A DNA stretch of 64,000 nt from NCBI GenBank assembly GCA_017480145.1, contig JAFVBF010000071.1, forward strand, positions 23,906-87,905, given 5' to 3'. Below are positions 8,762 to 17,957 of the stretch, piece by piece; within the stretch, counting starts at the first letter, position 1; each line of letters opens with the position of its first letter. This stretch comes from Bacteroidales bacterium (lineage in GTDB: Bacteria; Bacteroidota; Bacteroidia; Bacteroidales; P3). The position numbers and the translations under genes were made by a program. The notes under the pieces were generated by a model. The model had not been told where the DNA came from. It saw only the letters and a list, made by a program, of their open reading frames with translations, and ran no database searches.

Positions 8762-10240
8762 GTGCATAGAGAGTCCTTCATATTTAACCTTGGTTTATTG
8801 GCTCGTTTGCTGGGGCTGCTTTTGCTGGTGATGGCTTTCGCTCTGTTGCCTGCCATAGTGGTTTCTGTGGTTGTGGATGACGGCGTCTGGGCTGGATTGA
8901 TGGCAGCTTTTGTGCTATTTGCTGTTTTAGGAGTAGCTGGGCGCAATTGGCTTGGGCGTCATGCACTCTATCAGATGACTGAGCGGGAGAGTTTTTGGGT
9001 TACGGCAGTGGTTTGGCTTTTCATCCCTGTAATGGGGGCATTCCCGTACCTGTTTGCTGAGATTGCCATAAGTCCGCTTGACGCACTCTTCGAGTCCTTC
9101 AGTGGTTTTACGACAACGGGTTCTACCATTTTTGATGAACCAGCCTTGCTTCCGCCAAGTTTGCTGGTCTGGCGCGCCACCACCCAATGGGTTGGAGGTG
9201 GCGGCCTGTTGTTGTTGGTTGTCGCTCTTTTCAGTCGTATGCACGATGGCTCTTTCTTCCTCTATGATGCTGAGTTTTCGGGCACGGTGCAGCAGCGTCT
9301 TCATCCCCATTTGTCAGTAACCGTCAGAAAAATGTTTGTGGTCTATGCGGGAGGCACATTGATTCTCTTTTTGTTGCTGTTGCTGCTTGGCAATGGATTC
9401 GTGAATTCTCTTTGTGTCAGTCTTGCAACGCTCTCCACTGGAGGTTTTATGACTTCGTCTTCTGGGCTGGCTGGTTTTGGCATTGGCTCGCAGGCTGTAG
9501 TGTCCTTTTTTATGTTGATTAGCGGGGTTAATCTCGCTTTGGTTTATAGTGTATGCAGGCGGCAGTGGCGTCCTCTGCGTGAGAGTGATGAGTTTCACTG
9601 GTACATCGCTATCTTTGCATGTTGTGTGCTGCTTACGGCCGCGATGCTATATACGGCGGGTAATGACATCGTCCAGTCGCTGCGCTATGCCGTGTTCCAT
9701 GTGGCTGCAACGATTTCCACATGCGGTTTTTACATCGACACCCCTTCCTGCTGGTCTTTTGGCGTGGTCATCATTACTTTTTTGTTGCTTTTTGTGGGGG
9801 CTTGTACGGGCTCTACTGGCGGAGGCATCAAGGTTAAGCGTGTGCAGATGGTGGCTCGCTATATCCGAAATTATTTTACGCGCATGGTTCATCCTCGTGC
9901 TGTTTTTGCTGTGAAATTGGACGGCATCGTTATTTCGGACGACTATATCAATAAGATTTTTGCTTTTGTATTCATGTATTTGGCGTTTGTGCTGGGAGGA
10001 GCTTTCGCTTTGATGGTTACAGGCGTTGATCTTTCCTCGGCACTTGTTATGGCAGCTGCCAATATGTGTAATCTTGGCCCTACGCCCTTGACGGGTGACC
10101 TCGGGGTGACGGTAGGGTACTCTCTGCTGCCCTCGGTAGCTAAGCTCACACTTATGGTTCTTATGGTCGCTGGTAGAATAGAGATATTCGCTCTGGCAGC
10201 CTTGTTCTCTCGTTCATACTGGAATCGCATTAGACGTTAA
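8762..10240 (+). CDS. trkH: TrkH-family potassium uptake protein, first copy
   Basis: This 492-residue membrane protein is the ion-conducting partner of TrkA. The four pore-loop filter segments are visible: FTTTGSTIF (about 119), LSTGGF (about 228), ISTCGF (about 321) and CNLGPTP (about 438), plus the GSTGGGIKVKR motif before the intracellular loop. The start is GTG, because an in-frame TGA sits directly before it and the next ATG would remove the first helix. It begins 16 bp after trkA and is probably cotranscribed. It differs from its downstream neighbour in three of the four filter segments. Confidence 0.92.
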   Translation: MHRESFIFNLGLLARLLGLLLLVMAFALLPAIVVSVVVDDGVWAGLMAAFVLFAVLGVAGRNWLGRHALYQMTERESFWVTAVVWLFIPVMGAFPYLFAEIAISPLDALFESFSGFTTTGSTIFDEPALLPPSLLVWRATTQWVGGGGLLLLVVALFSRMHDGSFFLYDAEFSGTVQQRLHPHLSVTVRKMFVVYAGGTLILFLLLLLLGNGFVNSLCVSLATLSTGGFMTSSSGLAGFGIGSQAVVSFFMLISGVNLALVYSVCRRQWRPLRESDEFHWYIAIFACCVLLTAAMLYTAGNDIVQSLRYAVFHVAATISTCGFYIDTPSCWSFGVVIITFLLLFVGACTGSTGGGIKVKRVQMVARYIRNYFTRMVHPRAVFAVKLDGIVISDDYINKIFAFVFMYLAFVLGGAFALMVTGVDLSSALVMAAANMCNLGPTPLTGDLGVTVGYSLLPSVAKLTLMVLMVAGRIEIFALAALFSRSYWNRIRR

Positions 10241-10278
10241 GTCTATCACATTGGCAAAGGCTCTTATAAAATCGAGAA

Positions 10279-11742
10279 ATGATGAGAATCACAGATGTAA
10301 AGGCATTGTTGCGTTTTTTGGGTCTGCTGCTGATTTCAGAGGGCGGTTTAATGCTGCTTTGCTTGATTCCTGATATTCATTTTCACGAAGGTATGTGGCG
10401 CCCCATTGCGGTGTCGGGTCTCTTTACTCTGTCTTGTGGAGCATTGCCCGTAGTGCGCTATCGTCATTATCGAACCATCAGCGACAATCGTCTTGCCTTT
10501 CTTCTTGTTGTAGTTATATGGTTGCTGTTGTCTCTTTTTGGCACACTCCCATTCCTGTCCACGGGTGCTTTGTTGCGTTTCAGTGATGCCTATTTTGAGG
10601 CCATGTCTGGATTTACATCCACGGGTGCTACGGTATTCTATGATGTCCAGCATCTGCCATCGGCCATCTTATTGTGGCGCAGTATGTCGCAGTGGATTGG
10701 TGGTTTTGGTATCATTCTCGTCGTGCTGGCCCTCATGCCTCGGCTGGGTATCAACAAATACAGCCTCTACACAGCCTCTGCCTCTATAGAGGATCCTACG
10801 GCACGTCAGCTGAGCGACACAGCTATGTCCTTTCGCCGCATGCTGAGCATCTATCTTTTGCTAACTGCGATATTTATCTGGCTATTTCACTCTTCGGGGA
10901 TGCATCTTTGGGATGCTGTCAATCTTGTTTTTACAAACATCTCCTCAGGAGGATTCTCTATTTATAACGATGGTATAGCCTCGCTCACACCCCGTCAGCA
11001 ATATCTTGTGGCTTTGTCCATGCTTTTTGGCGGAGTCAATTTCACTATGATATATCTTTTTATATCCTTTAGGTGGAATCGGCTTGAGGGAAAGCGTGAG
11101 CAACTCCGATGCTATCTTATGCTTTTTGGGGTTGGTGTGATGGTTGCCGTTTATGCTTTGCGCTTTCACATGGGTTATGGTTGGCATGACGCTCTGCGCC
11201 TTGCCGTGGTTCAGTCGGCCAGTGCTATCTCTACCACGGGTACTCAGGGTGTCGACGTGGCTTTATGGTGGCCTCCCGTGGGGTTTCTTTTTATTCTTAT
11301 GGCTGTTTGTGGCGGCATGGCTGGTTCAACATCGGGCGGCATAAAGATAATGCGCGTGCTAATCCTTGTGCGTAATGTTCGTACTATCCTGCGTCAGCGG
11401 CTGCATCCTCGGGCTGTCAATCCTGTAAGACTCAATGGCCAGCCGGTGGCTCATTCAGTCATTAATAATGTCATGGTCTTGTTTTTTGTCTATGGGGCAG
11501 TGGTGTTTGTAGGACTTTTCGGCCTTATGCTATGTGGCGAGAGCGGTAGCGATGCCATCGGTGCGATGATGGGCTGTTTCACGGGCTATGGGCCTCGCTT
11601 TGGACTTGGGGTGAGTGATGGTCACTATGCCTTTTTCTCAGAGGGAAGCAAGTGGGTCTGTGTCTCTGCCATGCTTTTGGGCCGGCTCGAATGCCTGACG
11701 GTACTTGTACTATTTTATCCATCCTTTTGGCATCGTCGCTAA
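10279..11742 (+). CDS. trkH: TrkH-family potassium uptake protein, second copy
   Basis: This is a 487-residue paralogue of the preceding gene, 38 bp downstream and in the same operon. Its filter segments are FTSTGATVF, ISSGGF, ISTTGTQ and TGYGPRFG, so each pore loop keeps its conserved glycine. The GSTSGGIKIMR motif is also present. TrkH normally forms a homodimer on a TrkA tetramer; two divergent copies beside one trkA could allow heterodimers or two channels with different properties. That is inference. The start has two adjacent ATG codons and the first is used. Confidence 0.92.
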   Translation: MMRITDVKALLRFLGLLLISEGGLMLLCLIPDIHFHEGMWRPIAVSGLFTLSCGALPVVRYRHYRTISDNRLAFLLVVVIWLLLSLFGTLPFLSTGALLRFSDAYFEAMSGFTSTGATVFYDVQHLPSAILLWRSMSQWIGGFGIILVVLALMPRLGINKYSLYTASASIEDPTARQLSDTAMSFRRMLSIYLLLTAIFIWLFHSSGMHLWDAVNLVFTNISSGGFSIYNDGIASLTPRQQYLVALSMLFGGVNFTMIYLFISFRWNRLEGKREQLRCYLMLFGVGVMVAVYALRFHMGYGWHDALRLAVVQSASAISTTGTQGVDVALWWPPVGFLFILMAVCGGMAGSTSGGIKIMRVLILVRNVRTILRQRLHPRAVNPVRLNGQPVAHSVINNVMVLFFVYGAVVFVGLFGLMLCGESGSDAIGAMMGCFTGYGPRFGLGVSDGHYAFFSEGSKWVCVSAMLLGRLECLTVLVLFYPSFWHRR

Positions 11743-11820
11743 AGCCAATCTTTCTGTCTGATAAAAAGAATCTGTCGGATTTCTCCCTGTATTCATCTTC
11801 TCCCGTATTTGGAAAAATCG

Positions 11821-11828
11821 TACCTTTG
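11821..11828 (+). promoter_or_regulatory. -7 box of the lipoprotein flavin reductase gene
   Basis: TACCTTTG followed by CA lies 37 bp before the ATG and 79 bp after the second trkH stop, so this gene likely has its own promoter. No clean -33 element was seen at the expected spacing. Confidence 0.65.
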
Positions 11829-11864
11829 CAACTCAATACAAACCCTATTAAACAATATCATCTT

Positions 11865-12560
11865 ATGAAAAAAACACTTTTTTTATGTGCGGTAGCAACT
11901 TTGATTCTTGCCGCCTGCCAGCCCAAAAATCAGCAAACCAACGATAATAATATCAGCTTGGAAGATTTGGACATCAAAGATGTCTCTGGACGCGTCAATT
12001 TTGGTGGCGAGAATCCCCTTATCACTCCCCAGCCAGCCCTTATGATTGCTACCTATGACGCCATGGAAATCCCTGATGTAATGATGGCAGCCTGGGGAGG
12101 TCAGTGTGGCTCAAACCTCATCTCCTTCAACCTGTCAAGCCACAAGACTATGGACAATCTTCGTCTCAAGCGTGCCTTTACGATCAGTTTCGCCAGCCGT
12201 GCCAATGTTGTTGAGAGTGATTACTTTGGCATTGTGAGTGGAAACAAAGTTCCAGACAAAGTCTCCAAAGCAGGTTTTACCGCTACTAAAAGCCCTAATG
12301 TGGATGCTCCTATCATCAATGAGTACCCCTTGACACTTGAGTGTCGCGTCGTTGATATCATAGAACATGAGAACGGCGGTGCCTATGTGATTGGCGAAGT
12401 GCTCAATATGAGCGCTGACGAGAGCGTATTGACCGATGGAAAAATTGACTATGACAAGCTTCAGCCACTGATTTATGAGTCCAGCACCAAAAGTTACCGT
12501 GCCATTGGTGAGGTTGTTGGCCAGGCCTGGGGATCTGGTCGAGCCATTATGGAAAAATAA
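11865..12560 (+). CDS. Flavin reductase-like (FMN-binding split-barrel) lipoprotein
   Basis: This 231-residue protein starts with a lipoprotein signal (hydrophobic stretch, lipobox ILAAC, lipidated Cys18). A short polar linker follows, then a flavoredoxin/flavin-reductase-like domain from about residue 50: MIATYDAMEIPDVMMAAWGG, HKTMDNL, FTISFASR, SDYFGIVSGNKVPDK, FPLTLECR-like EYPLTLECR and SADESVLTDGKIDYDKLQP. Most relatives are cytoplasmic and lack a signal. A longer in-frame ORF upstream exists but contains the promoter, so the ATG giving the signal peptide is chosen. The reductant and partner in the envelope are unknown. Confidence 0.83.
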   Translation: MKKTLFLCAVATLILAACQPKNQQTNDNNISLEDLDIKDVSGRVNFGGENPLITPQPALMIATYDAMEIPDVMMAAWGGQCGSNLISFNLSSHKTMDNLRLKRAFTISFASRANVVESDYFGIVSGNKVPDKVSKAGFTATKSPNVDAPIINEYPLTLECRVVDIIEHENGGAYVIGEVLNMSADESVLTDGKIDYDKLQPLIYESSTKSYRAIGEVVGQAWGSGRAIMEK

Positions 12561-12589
12561 CCTTCGCAGGTAGTAAAATATTTACTGGA

Positions 12590-12625
12590 AAGGCCTGACT
12601 TTTCATTACGAAGTCAGGCCTTTTT
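12590..12625 (+). terminator. Intrinsic terminator after the flavin reductase gene
   Basis: A 12-bp perfect stem (AAGGCCTGACTT / AAGTCAGGCCTT) with a 9-nt loop is followed by a T run. Confidence 0.9.
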
Positions 12626-12675
12626 AGTATCCTTTGGAAGGTTGAATGGCTTCTGGTTGCGTAACCGCATGATTT

Positions 12676-12707
12676 TTTGTGCCTAATCAAATAAATTTGT
12701 ACCTTTG
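12676..12707 (+). promoter_or_regulatory. Promoter of the DUF349 gene
   Basis: TTTG at 12676-12679, a 20-bp spacer and TACCTTTG at 12700-12707 match the Bacteroidota -33/-7 consensus and spacing exactly. The expected start is near 12714. Confidence 0.85.
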
Positions 12708-12794
12708 TGTCCTATATGCCTTAAAGGCTGAACACACCATCACTCAATGTATCTTGTTGATGCATTGTTAATTCTAACAACAAAATTAACCATA

Positions 12795-14897
12795 ATGGAA
12801 GAACCCACCCTGATGCCGACACCAGAAAATGATGTGTTGCAACCGGCTGCCCAAGAAGTGGCTGCAAATCAAGAAATCACTGAAACAAACGAAATTGAAG
12901 TCGATGCCAAGGCAACGGAGGCATCGGAACTGGTGCCGCAGGCCAATCCAATTCCTGCCTCGGATGCTTCTTGCAAAGACTCTTCTGAAGCTGAAAATAC
13001 TATCGAGGTGTCAGATTCAGTAAATCCACAAACTGAATCATCTGTCTCGGATATTGTCAAAGAAAGTGTAGATGCTGAATGTACAGAAGGTGCAGAGCCC
13101 ACTACTGATGCTTCAGAGGCACAGGAACATGGCGCAATTCAGGACGAATTGGAAGGACAGGAGCAAGAAATAAATGTGAGTGGTTTGGATCGCCAGCAGT
13201 TGTATGAGGCCTTCCAATCTTTAATGGAGAAAGAGGTTCAGAATATTAGACATAGCGTTGCGGGGATTCGCAATAGATTCTTCGAACTCACCAAGGAAGT
13301 TGAAAAATCTGCCTATGAGGCTTATCTTGCTGCTGGTGGGGTGAAAGAGGAGTATCAGCCAGTGATAGATGATTTGACAGAGCGGTTCCGAAAATTGCAT
13401 GAAGCCTACAAAGAACGCAGACAAAAATATCTTGATGACATAGAGGCCGCCAAGCAGCGTAACTATGAGGCCAAGCAGCAAACGTTGGACGAACTCCGTC
13501 AACTGATTGATTCTGATGAGGAGACACTGAAACAGACGTATGACCGGTTTAATGCAATTCAGGAAAAATGGAAGACCATTGGCGAGGTTCCACGTGAACA
13601 CCTCAATGACTTATGGCAGAACTACCATTTCTTGGTAGAGAAGTTCTTCAATAAGGTGAATATCACGAAGGAACTCAGATTGCTCGATTTGAAACATAAT
13701 CTGGAACAGAAGATTCAGTTGTGCGAGAAGGCAGAGGAACTGATTGTTGAAGAATCTATTGTTAAAGCCTTCAAGGGATTAAATCATCTGCGTGACCGTT
13801 GGCGTGAAATTGGTCCCGTGCCGGCAGAACAGAATGACGAGATATGGCAGCGTTTTTGTAATGCTGCCAATCAGATAGATGAACGTCGCAAGGAATATTA
13901 TGACCAGCGTAAAGAAGAATTGGACAAGAACCTTTTGGCCAAACAAGCTTTAGTGGATAAGGCTCGTGAACTTACGACAGAGATGCCAAAGAGTGCGTCT
14001 CAGTGGAATTCGGTTACTTCCGAGTTAGATGAAATGCTAAAACTGTGGAAGAGCATCGGTCCAGTTCCGCGTGAAGCTAACGAGGAAGTATGGCATCAGT
14101 TCAAAGGTATGCTGGATCAGTTTTATGCAGCAAAGAAAAGCCATTTTAGCGAGGTTCGCGACGAGCAGACGGAGAATTATAACCGTAAAATAGATCTCTG
14201 CCTGAAAGCCGAGGCCATCGCTAAACGTGACGACTGGAAACGTGCTACCGATGAAATTTTGCAGCTTCAGTCAGAGTGGAAGAGCATTGGCCCCGTTAGC
14301 CGCAAGGTCAGCGACAAGATATGGCATCGTTTCCGCGGTGCATGTGATGAGTTTTTTGCTCGTAAAGGAGAACATTTCAAAAATCTGCGTTCGTCAGAGG
14401 GTGATAATTTGGCTAAAAAGCAAGCACTCATAGAACAGTTGAAAAACTATCAGTTTGGTGACGACAAGGAGGAAAATTTGAGCGTTATCAAGGATTTTCA
14501 GCGCCAGTGGATGGAGATAGGGCATGTACCCATGTCTGAGAAAGATCGCATTCAGCAGGATTTTCGTAACACTATCAATGCTCATTTTGAGAAGCTGAAA
14601 ATTAGTGCTCGCGAAGCTGCTGAGAGTGCTTATCGTGAGAGGGTGCAAAGCAATACGGGCGACCGTCGATTCATCAGCAGCGAGCGTCAGTCTTTGCAAG
14701 AGAAGATTGACAAACTTCGTGGTTCTATTCAGTTGTGGGAGAATAATCTTGGATTTTTGGCAAGTAGTCGTTCTGCCGATTTGCTCAAGGAAGAATTTGA
14801 GAAAAAAATGCAGTCCACGCGTCAGCAAATTGCTTTGTTGGAGGCCAAATTAAAAATCCTGATTCAGAGCGAGCGCGAAGAAAAAAAAGAGGAATAG
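12795..14897 (+). CDS. DUF349 repeat protein
   Basis: The 700-residue protein has a very acidic, Thr/Glu/Ala-rich N-terminus of about 130 residues. It is followed by a helical body carrying five DUF349 repeats, each recognisable by a W-x-x-I/V-G-x-V-P-like core (WKTIGEVPRE, WREIGPVPAE, WKSIGPVPRE, WKSIGPVSRK, WMEIGHVPMS), and a C-terminal coiled coil ending in a charged tail. The function of the family is not established. The frame also permits an ATG at 12747, which adds an uncharacteristic hydrophobic 16 residues, so the ATG at 12795 is preferred. The stop lies 1 bp before the GldB-like gene. Confidence 0.85.
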   Translation: MEEPTLMPTPENDVLQPAAQEVAANQEITETNEIEVDAKATEASELVPQANPIPASDASCKDSSEAENTIEVSDSVNPQTESSVSDIVKESVDAECTEGAEPTTDASEAQEHGAIQDELEGQEQEINVSGLDRQQLYEAFQSLMEKEVQNIRHSVAGIRNRFFELTKEVEKSAYEAYLAAGGVKEEYQPVIDDLTERFRKLHEAYKERRQKYLDDIEAAKQRNYEAKQQTLDELRQLIDSDEETLKQTYDRFNAIQEKWKTIGEVPREHLNDLWQNYHFLVEKFFNKVNITKELRLLDLKHNLEQKIQLCEKAEELIVEESIVKAFKGLNHLRDRWREIGPVPAEQNDEIWQRFCNAANQIDERRKEYYDQRKEELDKNLLAKQALVDKARELTTEMPKSASQWNSVTSELDEMLKLWKSIGPVPREANEEVWHQFKGMLDQFYAAKKSHFSEVRDEQTENYNRKIDLCLKAEAIAKRDDWKRATDEILQLQSEWKSIGPVSRKVSDKIWHRFRGACDEFFARKGEHFKNLRSSEGDNLAKKQALIEQLKNYQFGDDKEENLSVIKDFQRQWMEIGHVPMSEKDRIQQDFRNTINAHFEKLKISAREAAESAYRERVQSNTGDRRFISSERQSLQEKIDKLRGSIQLWENNLGFLASSRSADLLKEEFEKKMQSTRQQIALLEAKLKILIQSEREEKKEE

Positions 14898-14898
14898 T

Positions 14899-15882
14899 AT
14901 GAGCCGTTGGGGAAGCCATATATGGGGCTTGCTTTGTCTGGCTGTACTTGTTTGTATATGGGGGTGCAATCATCCTGCGTCTCGTTATGGGGTGACTGTA
15001 GCGCGTTTTGAGCAGGTATTGCTTGATACGTCTGAATCTGATTTGCCTATTGTGCTTGAGCAATTCCGTCGGCAATATCCTTCTCCTCTGCTTCACATCT
15101 ATCCTGAAGATGAACGCTATATGTCTATGGTGTCGGAATTTCGTGCCGACACCATTGCTCGTGAAGTTTACGATACCGTGATGCGCTATTACCCCACATT
15201 GTCGTGGTTGGAGCAGGAGTTGGACAAGGCTCTTATCAAGGCTTATGATCTTGACACCGCCATAACCTATCCCATTTTTATTACCTATATAAGTAATGCA
15301 GGTTATGCTACTCGTGTCACCGCCGATAGTGAGAGTGGCAGCGTAACCATAGCCATTGATGAATATGTAACTCAGCACATGCGTCCTTATGGCTATTTTG
15401 GCGAGCCCATGTATATTGTCCGTCAATGTGGTGCAGAGCATATTGTCCCTGATTGCATGTCTGAGATTGCCCGCCAGCATATCGCTCTCCCATCGCAGGA
15501 AATGACGTTGCTGGACTATATGGTGGCAGAGGGCAAGGTAATGTATTTCTTGAAATTGGTGTTGCCCAATGTGGAAGACTCTGTGTTGCTCCGATACACA
15601 ACATCTCAGCTACAGTGGATGGATCGCAATGAATCCAATGTTTGGGCCTACTTCATCCATAATAATCTCCTCTATGAGCGAGATTACGGCAGGCTGCATA
15701 ATTTTATTGATGATGCACCCAAAACCAATGCCTTTCAAGAGTCGGCACCACGCACACATGCCTATGTGGGATGGCACATTGTTAGCCGTTATATCAAGAA
15801 ACATCCCAGACTCACGTTGAGGCAGTTATTTGAAGAAACTGATTCACAGAAGATACTCTACGAATCTGGCTACCGACCATAA
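14899..15882 (+). CDS. GldB-like gliding-motility/T9SS-associated lipoprotein
   Basis: This 327-residue protein starts with a hydrophobic segment ending at Cys23 (IWGC), a lipoprotein signal although Trp at -2 is unusual. The body resembles GldB: conserved YPxLSWLEQELDKA-like helix near 95, an FITYISNAGYATR segment and the C-terminal GWHIVSRYIKKHP ... LYESGYRP signature. GldB is needed for gliding in Flavobacterium, but homologues occur in non-gliding Bacteroidales. It follows the DUF349 gene with a 1-bp gap, so the two are translationally linked. Confidence 0.75.
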   Translation: MSRWGSHIWGLLCLAVLVCIWGCNHPASRYGVTVARFEQVLLDTSESDLPIVLEQFRRQYPSPLLHIYPEDERYMSMVSEFRADTIAREVYDTVMRYYPTLSWLEQELDKALIKAYDLDTAITYPIFITYISNAGYATRVTADSESGSVTIAIDEYVTQHMRPYGYFGEPMYIVRQCGAEHIVPDCMSEIARQHIALPSQEMTLLDYMVAEGKVMYFLKLVLPNVEDSVLLRYTTSQLQWMDRNESNVWAYFIHNNLLYERDYGRLHNFIDDAPKTNAFQESAPRTHAYVGWHIVSRYIKKHPRLTLRQLFEETDSQKILYESGYRP

Positions 15883-15918
15883 ACCGACGCAGTCATAACG
15901 GTATCCGATGCAGAGTCA

Positions 15919-17877
15919 ATGATATTAAGACATATGAAAGAAGAAAAAAGTATTTATGCCTATCTACTATTGAAGCTGCTTCTCGCTGTGGCATTACTGC
16001 TGCTTTCACAGGTGGCTTTCTATTTATGCAATACCCGCATATTTCATGTGGATGGCATAGGGGAATGGATGTCTATTTTATGGGGTAATATTCGTTTCGG
16101 ATTCTCTACGATTGTTCTTTTCCTAAGTCCGTATTTCATTCTGAACCTGCTTCCATTCAAGTATCGTTGGAATCGTGTTTTTCGGTTTTTCTCCGAAACA
16201 TTTCTATACTATTGTCCTGTGCTGCTGGTTGTGGCACTCAATTGTATTGACCTTTGTTATTACCAGTTTACATACCGTCGCATGAGCGGGGCTATGTTTA
16301 GCTATGTGGGTGTTGGAGGCGATATGGGGAGTCTTATTCCTCAATTTATTGTAGACTATTGGTACGGCGTATTGATTTTTATATGTCTGGTAGTCGTATT
16401 CCTATGGTGTGGGGCTCTCATTAAGTTGGGGAAACGGAATCCGTATTTTGATTACCGTAAGGCAGACCAGATAGGTGTTGTTGTTGGATTCCTGCTTTTG
16501 TTATTTTTGGGTCGAGGCGGTTTTCAGTGGCATTGGCTTAAGCCTACGGATGCTTTTGCTCATTGTCAGCCGAAAAATAGCGCTATAGTGACCAATACTG
16601 CTTTCAATGTTTTGCATACGCTTAGTCCCCAGCCCCTACCAGAGATTCATTCTTCTTTCGTTCAGTCCGATACTGCACAGATGTCGACTGCTGTATCTAC
16701 GATGTTCCGTCATTACCCATTCAACAATCGTTCGTTATCAGCTGATAGCCTCGCAGGAACGAATATTGTTGTCATTGTGCTTGAATCTTTTTCGCAAGAG
16801 TACATGGGCTGTTATAATCAGGGGGTGATGGAGAGTTATACTCCATTTCTTGACTCATTGGCTCAGCATTGCACGCTCTATCAAGGCCGGTCGAATGGCA
16901 AAGAAAGTATTGAAGGCATTCCTGCCATTCTGGCTGGCATTCCTTCTTTATCTGATGTCTCTTACATCATGAGTCCCTATTGTGTTGAATCTGCAACTCA
17001 GGCGACCTTGCCACGACTATTGGGACGACATGGATATCGGACGGCTTTCTTCCATGGCTGTTACAACGGATCGCTGGGATTCGATACTTTCTGCCATAAA
17101 ATCGGAATACATCAGTATTGGGGAATGGATGAGTATAATGCTGATTCATTAAGCCTTCCGGACGATTACGATGGCGTGTGGGGCATTAGTGATGAGCCAT
17201 TTCTCCAGTTTACGGCACGCAAGTTGTCCGAATTTCATCAGCCCTTTTTTGCTACAATATTTACCGAGAGTAGTCATCACCCTTACAAAATCCCAGAACC
17301 ACATTCTAATGATTTCAAAAGTGGTAGTCATCCTCTTCTTCGTAGCGTTATGTACACCGACTATGCACTCCGACGCTTTTTTGATACGATTTCTCAACAG
17401 TTGTGGTTCTATAATACACTTTTTGTCATCACAGCCGACCATCCTGGACAAGGTCTGCATCGTCAATACAATGATTATGACGGATGGTATAATATCCCGA
17501 TGATGTTCTATATGCCGTGGCATCCAGTGCATCAGAATAATACTCGTATCGTTCAACAGTTGGATTTGCTGCCAAGCATTGCCGATTTCTTGCACCTTCA
17601 AGACACGTTTGATTGTTTAGGAAGCAGTGTCTATCAAAGCCCTCAAATTGGGCATCAAGTGGTTTATGGAAGTGGCTATTATCAATTACTTACCAGTGAT
17701 GAGGGGCCAGACAATAAATTGTCAATATTGGCTGGCACCAAAACTGTAGGAGAGGATGATAACCTGGACTATTTACTTCGTTTCCTGACGCAGTACAAGT
17801 TGATGCTCTCCAGCTACCGACAGAATGAAGATACTGTAGGAAACGTATCGAATGCATTTTCTTCAACCAGACAGTAA
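15919..17877 (+). CDS. LtaS-like membrane-anchored phosphotransferase (sulfatase/alkaline phosphatase superfamily)
   Basis: The 652-residue protein has about five N-terminal membrane helices (to about residue 200) and a periplasmic sulfatase-fold domain. Metal ligands expected for the LTA synthase/phosphoethanolamine transferase family are seen as Glu289 in VLESFS and the Asp-His of ITADHPGQG near 510. The nucleophile position appears to be Ser330 in GKESIEGIPA rather than the Thr of LtaS. The family moves phosphoglycerol or phosphoethanolamine from phospholipids to surface glycans and leaves diacylglycerol. ATG codons at 15919 and 15934 are both possible starts. It is the third gene of the DUF349 run and precedes a lipid kinase. 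Confidence 0.82.
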   Translation: MILRHMKEEKSIYAYLLLKLLLAVALLLLSQVAFYLCNTRIFHVDGIGEWMSILWGNIRFGFSTIVLFLSPYFILNLLPFKYRWNRVFRFFSETFLYYCPVLLVVALNCIDLCYYQFTYRRMSGAMFSYVGVGGDMGSLIPQFIVDYWYGVLIFICLVVVFLWCGALIKLGKRNPYFDYRKADQIGVVVGFLLLLFLGRGGFQWHWLKPTDAFAHCQPKNSAIVTNTAFNVLHTLSPQPLPEIHSSFVQSDTAQMSTAVSTMFRHYPFNNRSLSADSLAGTNIVVIVLESFSQEYMGCYNQGVMESYTPFLDSLAQHCTLYQGRSNGKESIEGIPAILAGIPSLSDVSYIMSPYCVESATQATLPRLLGRHGYRTAFFHGCYNGSLGFDTFCHKIGIHQYWGMDEYNADSLSLPDDYDGVWGISDEPFLQFTARKLSEFHQPFFATIFTESSHHPYKIPEPHSNDFKSGSHPLLRSVMYTDYALRRFFDTISQQLWFYNTLFVITADHPGQGLHRQYNDYDGWYNIPMMFYMPWHPVHQNNTRIVQQLDLLPSIADFLHLQDTFDCLGSSVYQSPQIGHQVVYGSGYYQLLTSDEGPDNKLSILAGTKTVGEDDNLDYLLRFLTQYKLMLSSYRQNEDTVGNVSNAFSSTRQ

Positions 17878-17957
17878 TGCGGGTGAGACGAATTTTCGAC
17901 AGCTTATATTGATATCTTGACGTTCTATAGGTTAAGCCCTATTATTAGCACCACCTT

